Shown: positions 16,380 through 25,307, numbered from the stretch's first letter. The stretch is 46,940 bases of DNA from JAWSUT01 sp033549345 (GCA_033549345.1 JAWSUT010000026.1:1-46940); one strand, 5' to 3'. Program-made: numbers and translations. Notes: generated by a model not told the origin, from the sequence alone.

Positions 16380-16982
16380 ATGCTTCTGATGATTGACAAT
16401 TACGATTCCTTCACATATAACCTGGTGCAGTTTCTCGGAGAGCTGGGCGCAGACATCCAGGTGTACCGCAACAAAAGCATCACCGCAGAAAAAATCGCCA
16501 AATTCAACCCGGAGCAGATTATCATCTCGCCGGGCCCCTGTACCCCCAATGAAGCAGGGATTTCCATGGATGTTATCCGCCGTTTTGCAGGCATTGTGCC
16601 CATCCTTGGCATCTGCCTTGGCCACCAGTGTTTGGCACAGGTTTACGGTGGACGTGTGATTCGCGCCTCCGTGCCGGTTCACGGGAAAACGTCCCCTATC
16701 ATACACAGCGGCCGGGGCGTCTTCGCCGGCCTGCCGTCTCCTTTTCAGGCAACTCGCTACCATTCCCTTTCGGTGGAGCGGGAAACGCTGCCCGCTTGTC
16801 TGGAGATTACCGCAGAAACCCGTGAGGGTGAAATTATGGGCCTGCGCCACAAAGAGATTCCTTTCCTGGAAGGGGTACAGTTCCATCCCGAGGCCATCCT
16901 TACCGAATACGGTATGGAACTTCTGGCTAATTTCCTGCGTTATCCCGAAACGGCAAAGGAGGGAGTGCGGTGCATAAGCTAA
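16380..16982 (+). CDS. pabA: Aminodeoxychorismate synthase glutaminase (component II)
   Basis: 200 residues, class I glutamine amidotransferase. It releases ammonia from glutamine for PabB. The triad is visible: Cys79 in GICLGHQ, and His169 and Glu171 in VQFHPEAIL; MIDNYDSFTYNL at the start is the family's N-terminal strand. TrpG and PabA cannot be separated by this chain alone, and one protein may serve both paths, but the pab neighbours favour folate. It starts 4 bp after folK and overlaps pabB by 13 bp. Confidence 0.93.
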   Translation: MLLMIDNYDSFTYNLVQFLGELGADIQVYRNKSITAEKIAKFNPEQIIISPGPCTPNEAGISMDVIRRFAGIVPILGICLGHQCLAQVYGGRVIRASVPVHGKTSPIIHSGRGVFAGLPSPFQATRYHSLSVERETLPACLEITAETREGEIMGLRHKEIPFLEGVQFHPEAILTEYGMELLANFLRYPETAKEGVRCIS

Positions 16983-18409
16983 CGCCCCTGATTCAGGAAA
17001 TCACCCTTCCCAATCCTCTGGAGCAAACATTTGCGCTCCTGGCAGACGACCCCCACCCGTTTTGGCTGGATTCCAGTCTGGCCGGCGGAAAAATGGGCCG
17101 CTGGTCCTTTATGGGCAGCCGCCCCTTTTTGGTGTTTAAGACCTTCGGTAAAGAAATCATCACCGATCGGGAAGGCGCAACCACCAAAACAACAGGCAGC
17201 CCCTTTAAAGCGCTGCGCAAGCTGATCAACCTTTACTCTCTTGAGCGGGGCAATTCCCAGATCCCTTTCCTTGGCGGCGCCGTAGGCTTTTTCTCCTATG
17301 ACCTGGGCCGAATGGTGGAGCACCTCCCCGACCATACGCAAGACGACATAAACGTCCCGGATATCTATCTGGGCTTTTACCATACCGTCCTGGCCATCGA
17401 CCACCAGGAAAACCGCGCCTACGTCGTGGCAACAGGTATGCCCCGGGATGGACAGGAAGCCAAAGCCAAAGCCGCTGCCGATCTGGCCGCCTTTAAGGCC
17501 CGGCTGCTGGGTTCTGCGCCCGAGCTCCCCGATCCCTGGCAGGAACCGGATATCAAAGCCTCAGATATAAAAACCCACTTCACCCCGGAGGCGTACTGCG
17601 GCGCAGTGCAGGCGGTGCGGGAATACATCATGGCCGGCGATATCTACCAGGCCAATATGACCCAGCGCTTAGACGCCCCTCTGCGTATGCCGCCCTACCA
17701 GCTCTACCGCAGGCTGCGCCAGGCCAACCCGGCACCCTTTGCCGCCTATCTGGACTGCGGCGATAAACTGCGCGTCCTCAGCTCCTCCCCGGAGCGTTAC
17801 CTCCTGCTGGAAGACAAAGTTGTCGAGACACGGCCCATCAAAGGCACACTCCCCCGCGGCAAAACCCCGCAGGAAGATCAACAAAACGCCGAAGCGCTGC
17901 TGGCCAGCGTCAAAGACCGCGCCGAACTTGTGATGATCATTGACCTGGAGCGAAACGACCTCGGCCGCGTCTGCGCCTACGGCACTGTCCGTGTCCCTGA
18001 GCTGATTGTCCTGGAGAAATACGCCACCGTCTTTCATCTGGTTTCCACCGTCCGCGGCAAACTGGCAGAAGGCAAAGACGTAGTGGATCTACTTAAAGCA
18101 TCATTTCCCGGTGGCTCCATCACCGGTGCCCCCAAAATCCGGGCCATGGAAATTATTGAAGAGCTGGAACCTCTCCGCCGCGGCATCTACACCGGTTCCA
18201 TCGGCTACATCGGTTTTGACGGCCGCGCCGACTTAAATATTGTTATCCGCACCTTTGTCAACAAAAACGACAAACTCCACCTCCAGGTTGGCGGCGGCAT
18301 CGTCTTTGACTCGGTGCCCATCCTGGAGTACGAAGAAACACTCCATAAAGCCAAAGCGCTTTTAAAAAGCTTGGGGATAACCCAATTCCCGGAGGTGCCC
18401 CGTGACTGA
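16970..18409 (+). CDS. pabB: Aminodeoxychorismate synthase component I
   Basis: 479 residues of the chorismate-binding family. The site motif is RPIKGTLPRG: the Lys in PIKGT is the nucleophile that marks aminodeoxychorismate synthase, where anthranilate synthase has PIAGT. Also visible are MIIDLERNDLGRV, FPGGSITGAPKIRAMEII and GIYTGSIGYI, the standard catalytic region. It makes 4-amino-4-deoxychorismate from chorismate with ammonia from PabA. GTG start at 16970 after AAAGGAGGGA, inside the end of pabA. Overlaps pabC by 8 bp. Confidence 0.96.
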   Translation: MHKLTPLIQEITLPNPLEQTFALLADDPHPFWLDSSLAGGKMGRWSFMGSRPFLVFKTFGKEIITDREGATTKTTGSPFKALRKLINLYSLERGNSQIPFLGGAVGFFSYDLGRMVEHLPDHTQDDINVPDIYLGFYHTVLAIDHQENRAYVVATGMPRDGQEAKAKAAADLAAFKARLLGSAPELPDPWQEPDIKASDIKTHFTPEAYCGAVQAVREYIMAGDIYQANMTQRLDAPLRMPPYQLYRRLRQANPAPFAAYLDCGDKLRVLSSSPERYLLLEDKVVETRPIKGTLPRGKTPQEDQQNAEALLASVKDRAELVMIIDLERNDLGRVCAYGTVRVPELIVLEKYATVFHLVSTVRGKLAEGKDVVDLLKASFPGGSITGAPKIRAMEIIEELEPLRRGIYTGSIGYIGFDGRADLNIVIRTFVNKNDKLHLQVGGGIVFDSVPILEYEETLHKAKALLKSLGITQFPEVPRD

Positions 18410-19244
18410 TTACTACTTCCTAAACGGCACTCTTACATCTGCAGCCACCTGCCGCATCGCCGTCACAGACCGCTCGTATCTTTTAGGCGACGGTCTCTTT
18501 GAAACCATCCTTGTCAAAAACAGCAAACCTGTCTTTCTCGCTGAGCACCTCCATCGGCTGCGGCAATCCGCCACATTCTTTGCCTATAATCTGCCGCCGG
18601 ATGCCAGACTTACAGAAGCGGTGGAATCTGTCATTGACGCAAACGCCGTCTCCACAGGTGCAATCCGCCTCACTGTTTCCACCCGGGAGAGCCAGGGGCT
18701 TTTGGCCAAACCCGAAAGTGCGCTAAACATCCTCGTCACCTTCCGCTACGGAGATCCCTACGCGGCCGAACTTTATGAGCGCGGCTATATTGCCGTCATC
18801 GCCCAAACCACAAGACGAAACGAACACTCCCCCCTCTCTGTGCACAAAACCACCAACTTCGCCGACAGCATCCTGGCCAAACAGGAAGCACAAAAAAGTG
18901 GCGCAGATGAAGCCATTCTCCTAAACACCGCCGGCAATCTTACAGAAGCCACGGTAGCCAACCTCTTTCTAGTCAAAGAAGGCACCGTCCTCACCCCGCC
19001 GGTAAAAGACGGCGTACTCCCCGGTATCATCCGCCAAAAGGTGCTGGAGCTCTGTAACACACTAAGCATTCCCGCCCGGGAACAGACACTTGCGCCAACA
19101 GAACTGGAAAGCGCAGAGGAAGCTTTTCTGACCAATTCGCTGGTAGGCATCATGCCTCTGGCCAAAGCAGCCAAGCGCGCTTTTGCCAAGAGTGAAAGCA
19201 GCATAACAAACCGTCTGTCCCAAGCGCTAAACAACAACGTTTAG
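18402..19244 (+). CDS. pabC: 4-amino-4-deoxychorismate lyase (class IV PLP enzyme)
   Basis: 280 residues of the fold-type IV aminotransferase family. It removes pyruvate from aminodeoxychorismate to give p-aminobenzoate. The PLP-binding lysine lies in VHKTTNFADSILAKQEA, followed by DEAILLNTAGNLTEATVANLF and GVLPGIIR. DRSYLLGDGLFETI near the start is also typical. Branched-chain or D-amino-acid aminotransferases share the fold, but the place after pabB decides the call. GTG start within the last codons of pabB, downstream of GGAGG. Confidence 0.93.
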   Translation: MTDYYFLNGTLTSAATCRIAVTDRSYLLGDGLFETILVKNSKPVFLAEHLHRLRQSATFFAYNLPPDARLTEAVESVIDANAVSTGAIRLTVSTRESQGLLAKPESALNILVTFRYGDPYAAELYERGYIAVIAQTTRRNEHSPLSVHKTTNFADSILAKQEAQKSGADEAILLNTAGNLTEATVANLFLVKEGTVLTPPVKDGVLPGIIRQKVLELCNTLSIPAREQTLAPTELESAEEAFLTNSLVGIMPLAKAAKRAFAKSESSITNRLSQALNNNV

Positions 19245-19264
19245 AAACATAGTTCCTCCCAAGC

Positions 19265-19305
19265 GTATATCATGAACAAACACTGAAGTGTTGAATATGA
19301 TATAC
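19265..19305. repeat. Nested inverted repeat after pabC
   Basis: Outer arms GTATATCAT (19265-19273) and ATGATATAC (19297-19305) enclose an inner repeat AACACT-GA-AGTGTT (19279-19292). No T run follows, so this is a cruciform or operator-like element rather than a standard terminator. It may stabilise the 3' end of the folate operon mRNA. Confidence 0.55.
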
Positions 19306-19485
19306 AAATCTGGTATGCAAATGGGATGTGTAGGATAGTGCTGCAGTTTAAAACGGCTGTTTTAATCTTCTGTTAATTTCAACTTCAACAAAGCCGCGTT
19401 ATAATTGCAATAACGTTCACTTTAATACTTGTGCGACATACAATGTTAAATAGCAATTTTACATTGTACGGGAGGAAAGTGTTAT

Positions 19486-19773
19486 ATGCAGAGCATATGT
19501 GACAGATGTCAAAAAGAAAGTTGGTTAACCATCAAGTCTGTTATGAATGAAGATGCAATATGTTTGGGCTGTTATCAGGAAGAGATAACCCATCCCCGGT
19601 ACAGTGAAGCAAGAGACATGGAAGTACTGGAGGCCTGGAAAGGAAACAAAAATTATCCCGGCCTTTTTGCCGGACAGAAGTATCCTTTTGAGGAAAAGCG
19701 CCCCGGCTCTACTAATTACCAGAATAGGGTTCGCTCTGCAGGAGTCTATGCTAACTTGCCGGCAGACAATTGA
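19486..19773 (+). CDS. Small zinc-ribbon-like protein
   Basis: 95 residues with two CxxC pairs, Cys5/Cys8 (CDRC) and Cys26/Cys29 (CLGC), spaced as in a treble-clef or zinc ribbon. It continues with a helix (EEITHPRYSEARDMEVLEAWKGN) and a NYPGLF segment. Small proteins of this shape occur in many bacteria and plasmids with no known role. ATG follows GGGAGGAAAGTGTTAT. It is a single gene with its own terminator at 19802-19841. Confidence 0.7.
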   Translation: MQSICDRCQKESWLTIKSVMNEDAICLGCYQEEITHPRYSEARDMEVLEAWKGNKNYPGLFAGQKYPFEEKRPGSTNYQNRVRSAGVYANLPADN

Positions 19774-19801
19774 TTATTCCGGTAGACATAAAATATGAAT
19801 A

Positions 19802-19841
19802 CAGAAACTGCTTCAGGCTCAAAATGAAGCAGTTTCTTTTT
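19802..19841 (+). terminator. Intrinsic terminator
   Basis: AGAAACTGCTTCA, 9-base loop, TGAAGCAGTTTCT followed by TTTTTA. 28 bp past the zinc-ribbon gene. Confidence 0.9.
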
Positions 19842-19962
19842 ATATCGTTAATTCATCGGCAGCGGTGATGATAGTCACAGATACAGACACCAACCTGCAC
19901 ATGTTCGCATATTCTGTTCAACTGCATATGATGTAGCAAATCATGTACAGGAGGAATGGATT

Positions 19963-20574
19963 GTGCAGCATCAGGGTGGTACAGCAAGTATTGTTGAGCG
20001 AAGGATTCACACGAATACAATCGATGTGGTTTTCCCCTCGGTGTTTGGTTTAAAAAACGAAGCTGTGCAGGAAAAAATCAATACATTAATTGAAAGCATT
20101 GTCAGAGGCATGATGACTGTTCAGGGCAGCCAGGACCCGAACCTTGCCGAAATGGTCGGCACATTCACTATTGAGTTGAACAAAGAAAATCTGCTTAGCA
20201 TCCGCTTTGAAAACTTTGTGATCAGGAAAATGGCGGCCAACGGCACTACACTGCTGGAGGCGCTGACGGTTGATCTGAAAACAGGCAAGGTTTACAGCCT
20301 AAATGACCTATTTGTTAAGACCAGGCCTTACAGAATACAGTTAAACAAGATTATCGAGGCTCAGATCAAACAGCAGGATATTCCCACAATCGGTCCTTTT
20401 CCCGGCGTGAAGGATGACCAGGACTTTTATCTAAAGCCCAAATCCCTGGTGATCTTCTTTCAGGAGCTGGTGTTTACGCCTCACTTTGTGGGTCCCCCGG
20501 AATTTGAAATACCGTATTCCCAACTCACCGGTTTAATCAACATGCAGGGACCTATAGGCAGGCTCATTCGTTAA
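19963..20574 (+). CDS. DUF3298/RsiV-like domain protein
   Basis: 203 residues that match the PdaC/RsiV (DUF4163-DUF3298) pattern. An N-terminal β segment (RIHTNTIDVVFPSVFGL) is followed by an amphipathic helix with NEAVQEKINTLIE. The DUF3298 core carries LLSIRFENFVI, ALTVDLKTGKVYSLNDLF, and a C-terminal LVIFFQELVFTPHFVGPPEFEIPYSQL. These domains are usually exported, in RsiV binding lysozyme, yet no signal peptide is seen here, so cytoplasmic or anchor-less. GTG start after AGGAGGAATGGATT. Ends in a strong terminator. Confidence 0.7.
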   Translation: MQHQGGTASIVERRIHTNTIDVVFPSVFGLKNEAVQEKINTLIESIVRGMMTVQGSQDPNLAEMVGTFTIELNKENLLSIRFENFVIRKMAANGTTLLEALTVDLKTGKVYSLNDLFVKTRPYRIQLNKIIEAQIKQQDIPTIGPFPGVKDDQDFYLKPKSLVIFFQELVFTPHFVGPPEFEIPYSQLTGLINMQGPIGRLIR

Positions 20575-20582
20575 ATACAAAT

Positions 20583-20615
20583 GGGAGCAGGAACAGTCCG
20601 ACTGTTCCCGCTCCC
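20583..20615 (+). terminator. Hairpin terminator, GGAACAG family
   Basis: GGGAGC then GGAACAGTC, pairing with ACTGTTCC and GCTCCC. It begins 9 bp past the stop codon; the T run is weak. It shares its GGAACAG...CTGTTCC core with 21197-21232 and 34582-34616. Confidence 0.8.
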
Positions 20616-20712
20616 AAATACTTTATCAGCAGATAAAGTACAGCTGTAATTGATAGAAAAAGAAATAAACCGGCATACTAACTGTAAACGTTATTGTTAG
20701 GAGTTATGCCAG

Positions 20713-21159
20713 GTGGACAGATTTTTCAGAGGGTTAATCGCAGGTATGGTTGGTGGAATAGTCATGAATATTTGGACGTTAATAGCAATTTTTATTCTAA
20801 ACTTAGAAATCATTCGCTTTATTGACTGGTCGGCTATGGTGTTATACGGTGATTTGCCCAGAAGTTTTGCCGAAGGCGTAGTTGCACTGTTTATGCACCT
20901 GTTGTGGACAGGATTATTAGGGATTGTATTCGCTTATCTAATTCCACAAATAACATCGCGGGGCTATTTACTTAAAGGCGTGGTGTACGGAGTATTGGTT
21001 GGCTTTATCACGTATGCCATACCTACTTTGTTTCAGCTGCCCATCCTTAAAGAAAACTCTCTTACAACCGTGCTCTCCAATATTACAGGAGGGACCATCT
21101 GGGGACTGACTTTGGCGCAAACACTCCGCTGGTTGGACAGAAAGCCGGTTAAACCATAG
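20713..21159 (+). CDS. Four-helix integral membrane protein, unknown
   Basis: 148 residues with hydrophobic segments at about 5-30, 55-80, 88-108 and 118-138, so probably four membrane helices. Glycines at the helix starts (GLIAGMVGGIVMNIW, GGTIWGLTLA) resemble the YqhR/DUF1440-type proteins, but that is weak. GTG start at 20713 after AGGAGTTATGCCAG. A stand-alone gene between two terminators of the same hairpin family. Confidence 0.65.
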   Translation: MDRFFRGLIAGMVGGIVMNIWTLIAIFILNLEIIRFIDWSAMVLYGDLPRSFAEGVVALFMHLLWTGLLGIVFAYLIPQITSRGYLLKGVVYGVLVGFITYAIPTLFQLPILKENSLTTVLSNITGGTIWGLTLAQTLRWLDRKPVKP

Positions 21160-21196
21160 AGAACCATAGTTAATCATTGACTAAAGGCAGGCAAAG

Positions 21197-21232
21197 AAAG
21201 AGCAGGAACAGCCAAGGCTGTTCCTGCTCTTT
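21197..21232 (+). terminator. Intrinsic terminator, GGAACAG family
   Basis: AAAGAGCAGGAACAGCC, AA, GGCTGTTCCTGCTCTTT(T): a 17-bp perfect stem 38 bp past the membrane-protein gene. Confidence 0.9.
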
Positions 21233-21372
21233 TAAGTACATTATGCAAGTTTAAATAACAACACCATTATAAATTTGTGGTAAAATAAATAGTATCTTTC
21301 TGCGTGGTGGAGCACCACGGCTTTAAGATGACGACATCAACCTGGCGTATGCAGCAAAAAGGAGAGAACCCC

Positions 21373-22146
21373 ATGGTAATCAAAATGGAAAATGTCATGT
21401 GCATTCGGGACAATAATGTAATCTTAAAAAATATCAACTGGGAAGTCCGTCAGAATGAGCATTGGGCCATCGTCGGCCTAAACGGCTCAGGCAAAACAAC
21501 CCTGTTAAATATCATTAACGGCTATATCTTCCCTTCAAAGGGCGATGTAACCGTTCTGGGCAAACAGTTTGGCCGCTATGACCTGCGGGAACTGCGCAAG
21601 TCCATCGGCTGGGTTAGCACATCACTGCAGGAAAGACTCTATACTAACGATACGTCAGAGAAAATTGTCCTCAGCGGTAAATTTGCCTCCATCGGCCTCT
21701 ATGATCAACCCACACAGGAAGATATAAAAAAGGCGCACTCCCTTTTAGAGCAGTTAGGCTGCGCATCTCTGATCAAAAGGTCTTATAAAACACTATCCCA
21801 GGGAGAAAAGCAAAAAGTCCTCATCGCCAGGGCCCTGATAAACTCCCCAAAACTGTTAATTCTGGATGAACCCTGTACAGGCCTGGATATGTTTGCCCGC
21901 GAGCAGTTGTTAAAAACAATCGAACAATTACCGGTTCAAAAAGATGCCCCGACTATTCTTTATGTCACACATCGCATCGAAGAAATCCTACCCGTTTTCA
22001 CCCATACCCTACTATTGCGGCGGGGCGAAATCTACGCACAGGGAAAGACAGACGATGTCCTAAACAAAGCCAATCTTGCTGGTTTCTTTGAAACCCCCAT
22101 CGAGCTGCAAGAGAAGGACAACAGGAGATGGATGCAGATTCTTTGA
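21373..22146 (+). CDS. ABC transporter ATP-binding protein (YlmA/ModF-like)
   Basis: 257 residues, one nucleotide-binding domain. Walker A GLNGSGKT at 35-42, Q-loop region STSLQER, signature LSQGEKQKVLIARAL, Walker B LLILDEPCTGLD and the H-loop YVTHRIEEI are all present. No permease or binding protein is nearby, so it is an orphan ATPase as in the YlmA group, whose role is unclear; a repair or translation-factor function is as likely as transport. ATG at 21373 follows AAAGGAGAGAACCCC; the in-frame extension to 21304 lacks a site. Terminator at 22179-22202. Confidence 0.85.
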   Translation: MVIKMENVMCIRDNNVILKNINWEVRQNEHWAIVGLNGSGKTTLLNIINGYIFPSKGDVTVLGKQFGRYDLRELRKSIGWVSTSLQERLYTNDTSEKIVLSGKFASIGLYDQPTQEDIKKAHSLLEQLGCASLIKRSYKTLSQGEKQKVLIARALINSPKLLILDEPCTGLDMFAREQLLKTIEQLPVQKDAPTILYVTHRIEEILPVFTHTLLLRRGEIYAQGKTDDVLNKANLAGFFETPIELQEKDNRRWMQIL

Positions 22147-22178
22147 ATCAAGTAGCTGAAAATGTATCTTTTTACCCT

Positions 22179-22202
22179 AAACCTGTACACTGTACAGGTT
22201 TA
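22179..22202 (+). terminator. Intrinsic terminator of the ABC gene
   Basis: AAACCTGTACA, one base, TGTACAGGTTT followed by AATTTATT. 11-bp perfect stem. Confidence 0.75.
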
Positions 22203-22248
22203 ATTTATTCTCAGGTATCATACACCGCCGGCTGTCTTGTTTGTGACT

Positions 22249-22308
22249 GACAAAAATAGACACATTCTAACAAAGGGTATATTAGAAAAAAGTAGAAAAA
22301 GAATGAAA
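22249..22308. repeat. Dispersed non-coding repeat, copy 1
   Basis: About 60 bp beginning GACAAAAATAGACACATT and running into an A-rich stretch with AGTAGAAAAAG. A second copy with roughly 85% identity by eye lies at 42695-42754. No coding or hairpin structure; function unknown. Confidence 0.55.
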
Positions 22309-22320
22309 ACTTCTGGTTTT

Positions 22321-23274
22321 CTACTGGCTTACTTGCAGCAGCTCATTGTATAAATCGTCGCCAATCCGGTAAGCTGCCGTGTAGCCGGTTAGGTATGGGC
22401 CTATTTCAGGATAAAATGCTAAACGCAGGGAGAGGCCGTTCTTTAACTTTATATCTAAATATCTTGACCTGTTAAGATACCAAACGTGGCTAATCCCATT
22501 AATAAAAACATCATCAATATTATCTTTTGCCCGTTCTCTATCGCTTATTGCCTGATAGTATTCATCGGAAACATCTGTCATTTCCCTGTAGTTAGTGATA
22601 AACCTGTCAATAAACTCTTTATTTCTGATGATGTTTAATACATCCTCCTGCACCTGGCCCCGGGCATTTTTTCCATAAGGCCAGATCACTTCAATACGGT
22701 CAATATCAGCAGAGCTTTGAATATTATAGACTTCCAAAATATTCGACCCGGAATTCTCCACAGCAAAGAAATTGCAAAAACCAAACAGTTCAAACTCCCC
22801 ATTTTTGTCAACAACCAGCAGAGCTTTTGAGTTTACGGGCTTATACTCATACACCTGATAGCCGAAATAGTCCGGTAAGTCTATACTGTTTTGGCTAAGC
22901 ACCATTATTTGTTCGCCCAAATCATCCTCAGTGACCTTTCCTGCAAAGCCTACTCTCCGTAAAAAGTCTTCTGACAATCTCTCATAGTAACCATAGTTAT
23001 ATTCCATTAAAGGACTAACCTCAAAACCACATTCGTCGCAATCCTGGTCACAGTAATGGCTATCCCTATTTATTAAAGGCGGAACAAATATCATCATAAC
23101 GAGGAAAGCAAAGAGCAGCCCGGCTATGCCAAAGGACTTTTTTACACGGATCTTTGCTGCCTTAGATTTTGGTTTTTCCGATAAAGCTTCGCGCATGGCC
23201 TGGGCAGTTTTTTCTTTAAACCCATCGCCGGCATTTATGTTATCTAATGCAGCAATATACAAATCCTTATTCAT
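22321..23274 (-). CDS. Transmembrane anti-sigma-like protein paired with the ECF sigma factor
   Basis: About 317 residues. The N-terminal ~45 residues are cytoplasmic and helical (FKEKTAQAMREALSE). One membrane helix (FGIAGLLFAFLVMMIFVPPLI) follows, and the remaining ~245 residues are predicted to be extracellular with a CDQDCDEC cluster just outside the membrane. No zf-HC2 motif is visible, so the anti-sigma call rests on topology and on overlap with the sigma gene. ATG at 23274 lies within the sigma stop region after AAGGTGG; an in-frame GTG at 23286 is an alternative. Confidence 0.65.
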   Translation of the reverse strand: MNKDLYIAALDNINAGDGFKEKTAQAMREALSEKPKSKAAKIRVKKSFGIAGLLFAFLVMMIFVPPLINRDSHYCDQDCDECGFEVSPLMEYNYGYYERLSEDFLRRVGFAGKVTEDDLGEQIMVLSQNSIDLPDYFGYQVYEYKPVNSKALLVVDKNGEFELFGFCNFFAVENSGSNILEVYNIQSSADIDRIEVIWPYGKNARGQVQEDVLNIIRNKEFIDRFITNYREMTDVSDEYYQAISDRERAKDNIDDVFINGISHVWYLNRSRYLDIKLKNGLSLRLAFYPEIGPYLTGYTAAYRIGDDLYNELLQVSQ

Positions 23275-23755
23275 CCCCGAAACCACCTTCCAGCTTAGTC
23301 TTAAGCATCTTCCTGGCTCTAAAAAGCCATGAGGAAACAGTATTTTCCTTGCTGCCTAGAATATCTGAAATCTCAGAGACAGAATAACCTTCATAGTAAT
23401 AAAGATGTATAACATTCCTATACTTCAACGGCAGAGACAGCACTTCTGCCAGGACCTCTTCTTTATCATCTTTTGGTGCTGCTATAGTTTCATCAACGGG
23501 AAGGGAGATACGAAAACGGGATGCTTTAAGCTGATTTTTGCAGAGGTTGATGGTTACCCGGATAAGCCAGGCCTTTTCATGCTCTGCGCTTTGTATGTTT
23601 GCCCGGTTCTCCATCAGTTTAATAAACACATTCTGAGCAATATCCTCGGCATCATATTTATTCTTAAGGTTTGAAAATGCCAGCCGAAAGACCATGTCAG
23701 AATATTTATCTAAAGCATTTTTAATATACTGGTTCGTATCCTGGGATGCATACAT
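23267..23755 (-). CDS. ECF-type RNA polymerase sigma factor
   Basis: 162 residues. Region 2 (MVFRLAFSNLKNKYDAEDIAQNVFIKLME, then EKAWLIRVTINLCKNQLKA) and region 4 (LPLKYRNVIHLYYYEGYSVSEISDILG...VSSWLFRARKMLK) are clear. The ATG at 23755 follows AAGGGGGGAATTTG; the earlier in-frame start at 23806 has no site. Overlaps the membrane protein downstream by 8 bp. It is transcribed away from the PepSY protein at 23940, so the two could share a control region. Confidence 0.9.
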   Translation of the reverse strand: MYASQDTNQYIKNALDKYSDMVFRLAFSNLKNKYDAEDIAQNVFIKLMENRANIQSAEHEKAWLIRVTINLCKNQLKASRFRISLPVDETIAAPKDDKEEVLAEVLSLPLKYRNVIHLYYYEGYSVSEISDILGSKENTVSSWLFRARKMLKTKLEGGFGDE

Positions 23756-23939
23756 CAAATTCCCCCCTTCAACAATAATACAATATAAATCTCCATAATC
23801 TTGCACAGAAAAAAGTATTTTTCCAAAAAAGTGTAGCTAAAATGAACATATAGCGGATAATCATAGACTTCAGGTATCATGAGGTTTCAGGTTACGGTAT
23901 AAAAAGACCAATAAATAAAAGCCGAACGGAGAGGAAGCC

Positions 23940-25307
23940 ATGCCAAGCTTGCAAAAGGTTACCTGGACCAGAATCGTTATTGTCCTTTTACTATTAACAA
24001 GCGTCATCGCCTACAGGCAGCATAAGGAAATTACACAGTTACGGATTCAGGTGGGCGGGGAAATGCAAAGCAGCTTCAACTTAATGGCAATAGGAATTCG
24101 CAATATGCGGATTAATGCCGGTTCTGTGTTGGCCGGTGATGAACGTGAGAAGCTGCGTTTCAGAATTAGCCCTCGGGAGACAGCATCTTACAGTTTAACT
24201 CATTTCCAGCGCCGCGGCAGAAAAAATTATTTCTTCATTAATTTCGAGTATTTTCTTTATAGTGTGGAGAATAGCTTTCATAATATCAGTAGAGGTGAAG
24301 GAAACCTTACAACAGAAGAAATAGCATATCTGGAAATGGTACACGAGACATTGTTGGCAATAGAGGAAATCGCCTTAAACGATAGTCCCCGTGTGTCAGA
24401 CTCCAAAACAGGCATCGATTTTTATCTGGGAAAAGTCTGGCCTGATATCCTTGCTCGTGCGGAAACTGTTCTCGCCGAAGAAGACCTGCTGCAGATCATA
24501 AACAGATATTCCTTTCCACCTCCCGAATATCACACTGATGAAGTGATGCCTAAAATTACCGGAAGCGAGATTACCCGTGATGAGGCTCTGGAGCGAGCAA
24601 AAGAATTTTTCCCTGTAGATGAAAATGAATATGACTGGGCGCTTAACGGGGAAGGCTTGAGCAGCGAGTGGGGTAAAGATTGGTCGTTTGCAGCCACACC
24701 CCGCTCAGAAGAGGGATATTACTGGGAGGTCAGTGTGCTGGCAATCGGAGGACATATCCTGTCGCTAGCGAAGATGACGAATGATTTCGGCTCAACTATA
24801 CAGACCGACCCACCTCCGGAACCGGTCATCTCCGCAGAAGAAGCGGTTGCAAATGCTATGGCGTTTATCGAGAAACAAGGAATAAACGACATGAGCCCGT
24901 TGTATGCCCCGCAATACGGGTCTGCAACTTTTTCGGATACGGAGGGAGCATATCGGGTAGAGCTGTTCCAAAAGGTCGGCAACATTTATCTTGACACACC
25001 TGCCGTAAACATTGAAGTTGCGGGCAGTACAGGAGAACTTGTCCGTTTTGAAAACTATCTCTACTCCCTGCAGCAGGAGATCAATATCCCGGAGCCTGTT
25101 TTAACCCGGGCCGAAGCGCGTGATACGACAGAATGGCTGCGAACACCACTAGAGGGCCCCGTCTTGTATAACCCACACAACAACAAACTTTTCTATACCT
25201 TCATTATTCAGGAAGGCGAAGCGTTCTATCAAACATATATTAATGCACTAACGGGAAAAAAGGAACAGGTAATTCACCTGTATAACAGACCTTGGCAGGT
25301 TGACTAA
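23940..25307 (+). CDS. YpeB/PepSY-like exported protein, membrane anchored
   Basis: 455 residues with one N-terminal membrane helix (about 10-25, IVIVLLLLTSVIAY). A helical region (30-190) is followed by repeated PepSY-type units: ITRDEALERAKEFF, ISAEEAVANAMAFIEKQG and LTRAEARDTTEWL each begin a helix followed by β strands. This matches the layout of YpeB, which in Bacillus stabilises the spore cortex enzyme SleB, but no sleB is adjacent. A more general cell-surface inhibitor or sensor role is possible. ATG follows GGAGAGGAAGCC. Divergent from the sigma gene and followed by a shorter paralogue. Confidence 0.65.
   Translation: MPSLQKVTWTRIVIVLLLLTSVIAYRQHKEITQLRIQVGGEMQSSFNLMAIGIRNMRINAGSVLAGDEREKLRFRISPRETASYSLTHFQRRGRKNYFFINFEYFLYSVENSFHNISRGEGNLTTEEIAYLEMVHETLLAIEEIALNDSPRVSDSKTGIDFYLGKVWPDILARAETVLAEEDLLQIINRYSFPPPEYHTDEVMPKITGSEITRDEALERAKEFFPVDENEYDWALNGEGLSSEWGKDWSFAATPRSEEGYYWEVSVLAIGGHILSLAKMTNDFGSTIQTDPPPEPVISAEEAVANAMAFIEKQGINDMSPLYAPQYGSATFSDTEGAYRVELFQKVGNIYLDTPAVNIEVAGSTGELVRFENYLYSLQQEINIPEPVLTRAEARDTTEWLRTPLEGPVLYNPHNNKLFYTFIIQEGEAFYQTYINALTGKKEQVIHLYNRPWQVD

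Noticed and set aside
16380..18409. TrpG/TrpE (anthranilate synthase) as identity of the pair
   Set aside because: The large subunit has PIKGT rather than PIAGT and the neighbours are folate genes.
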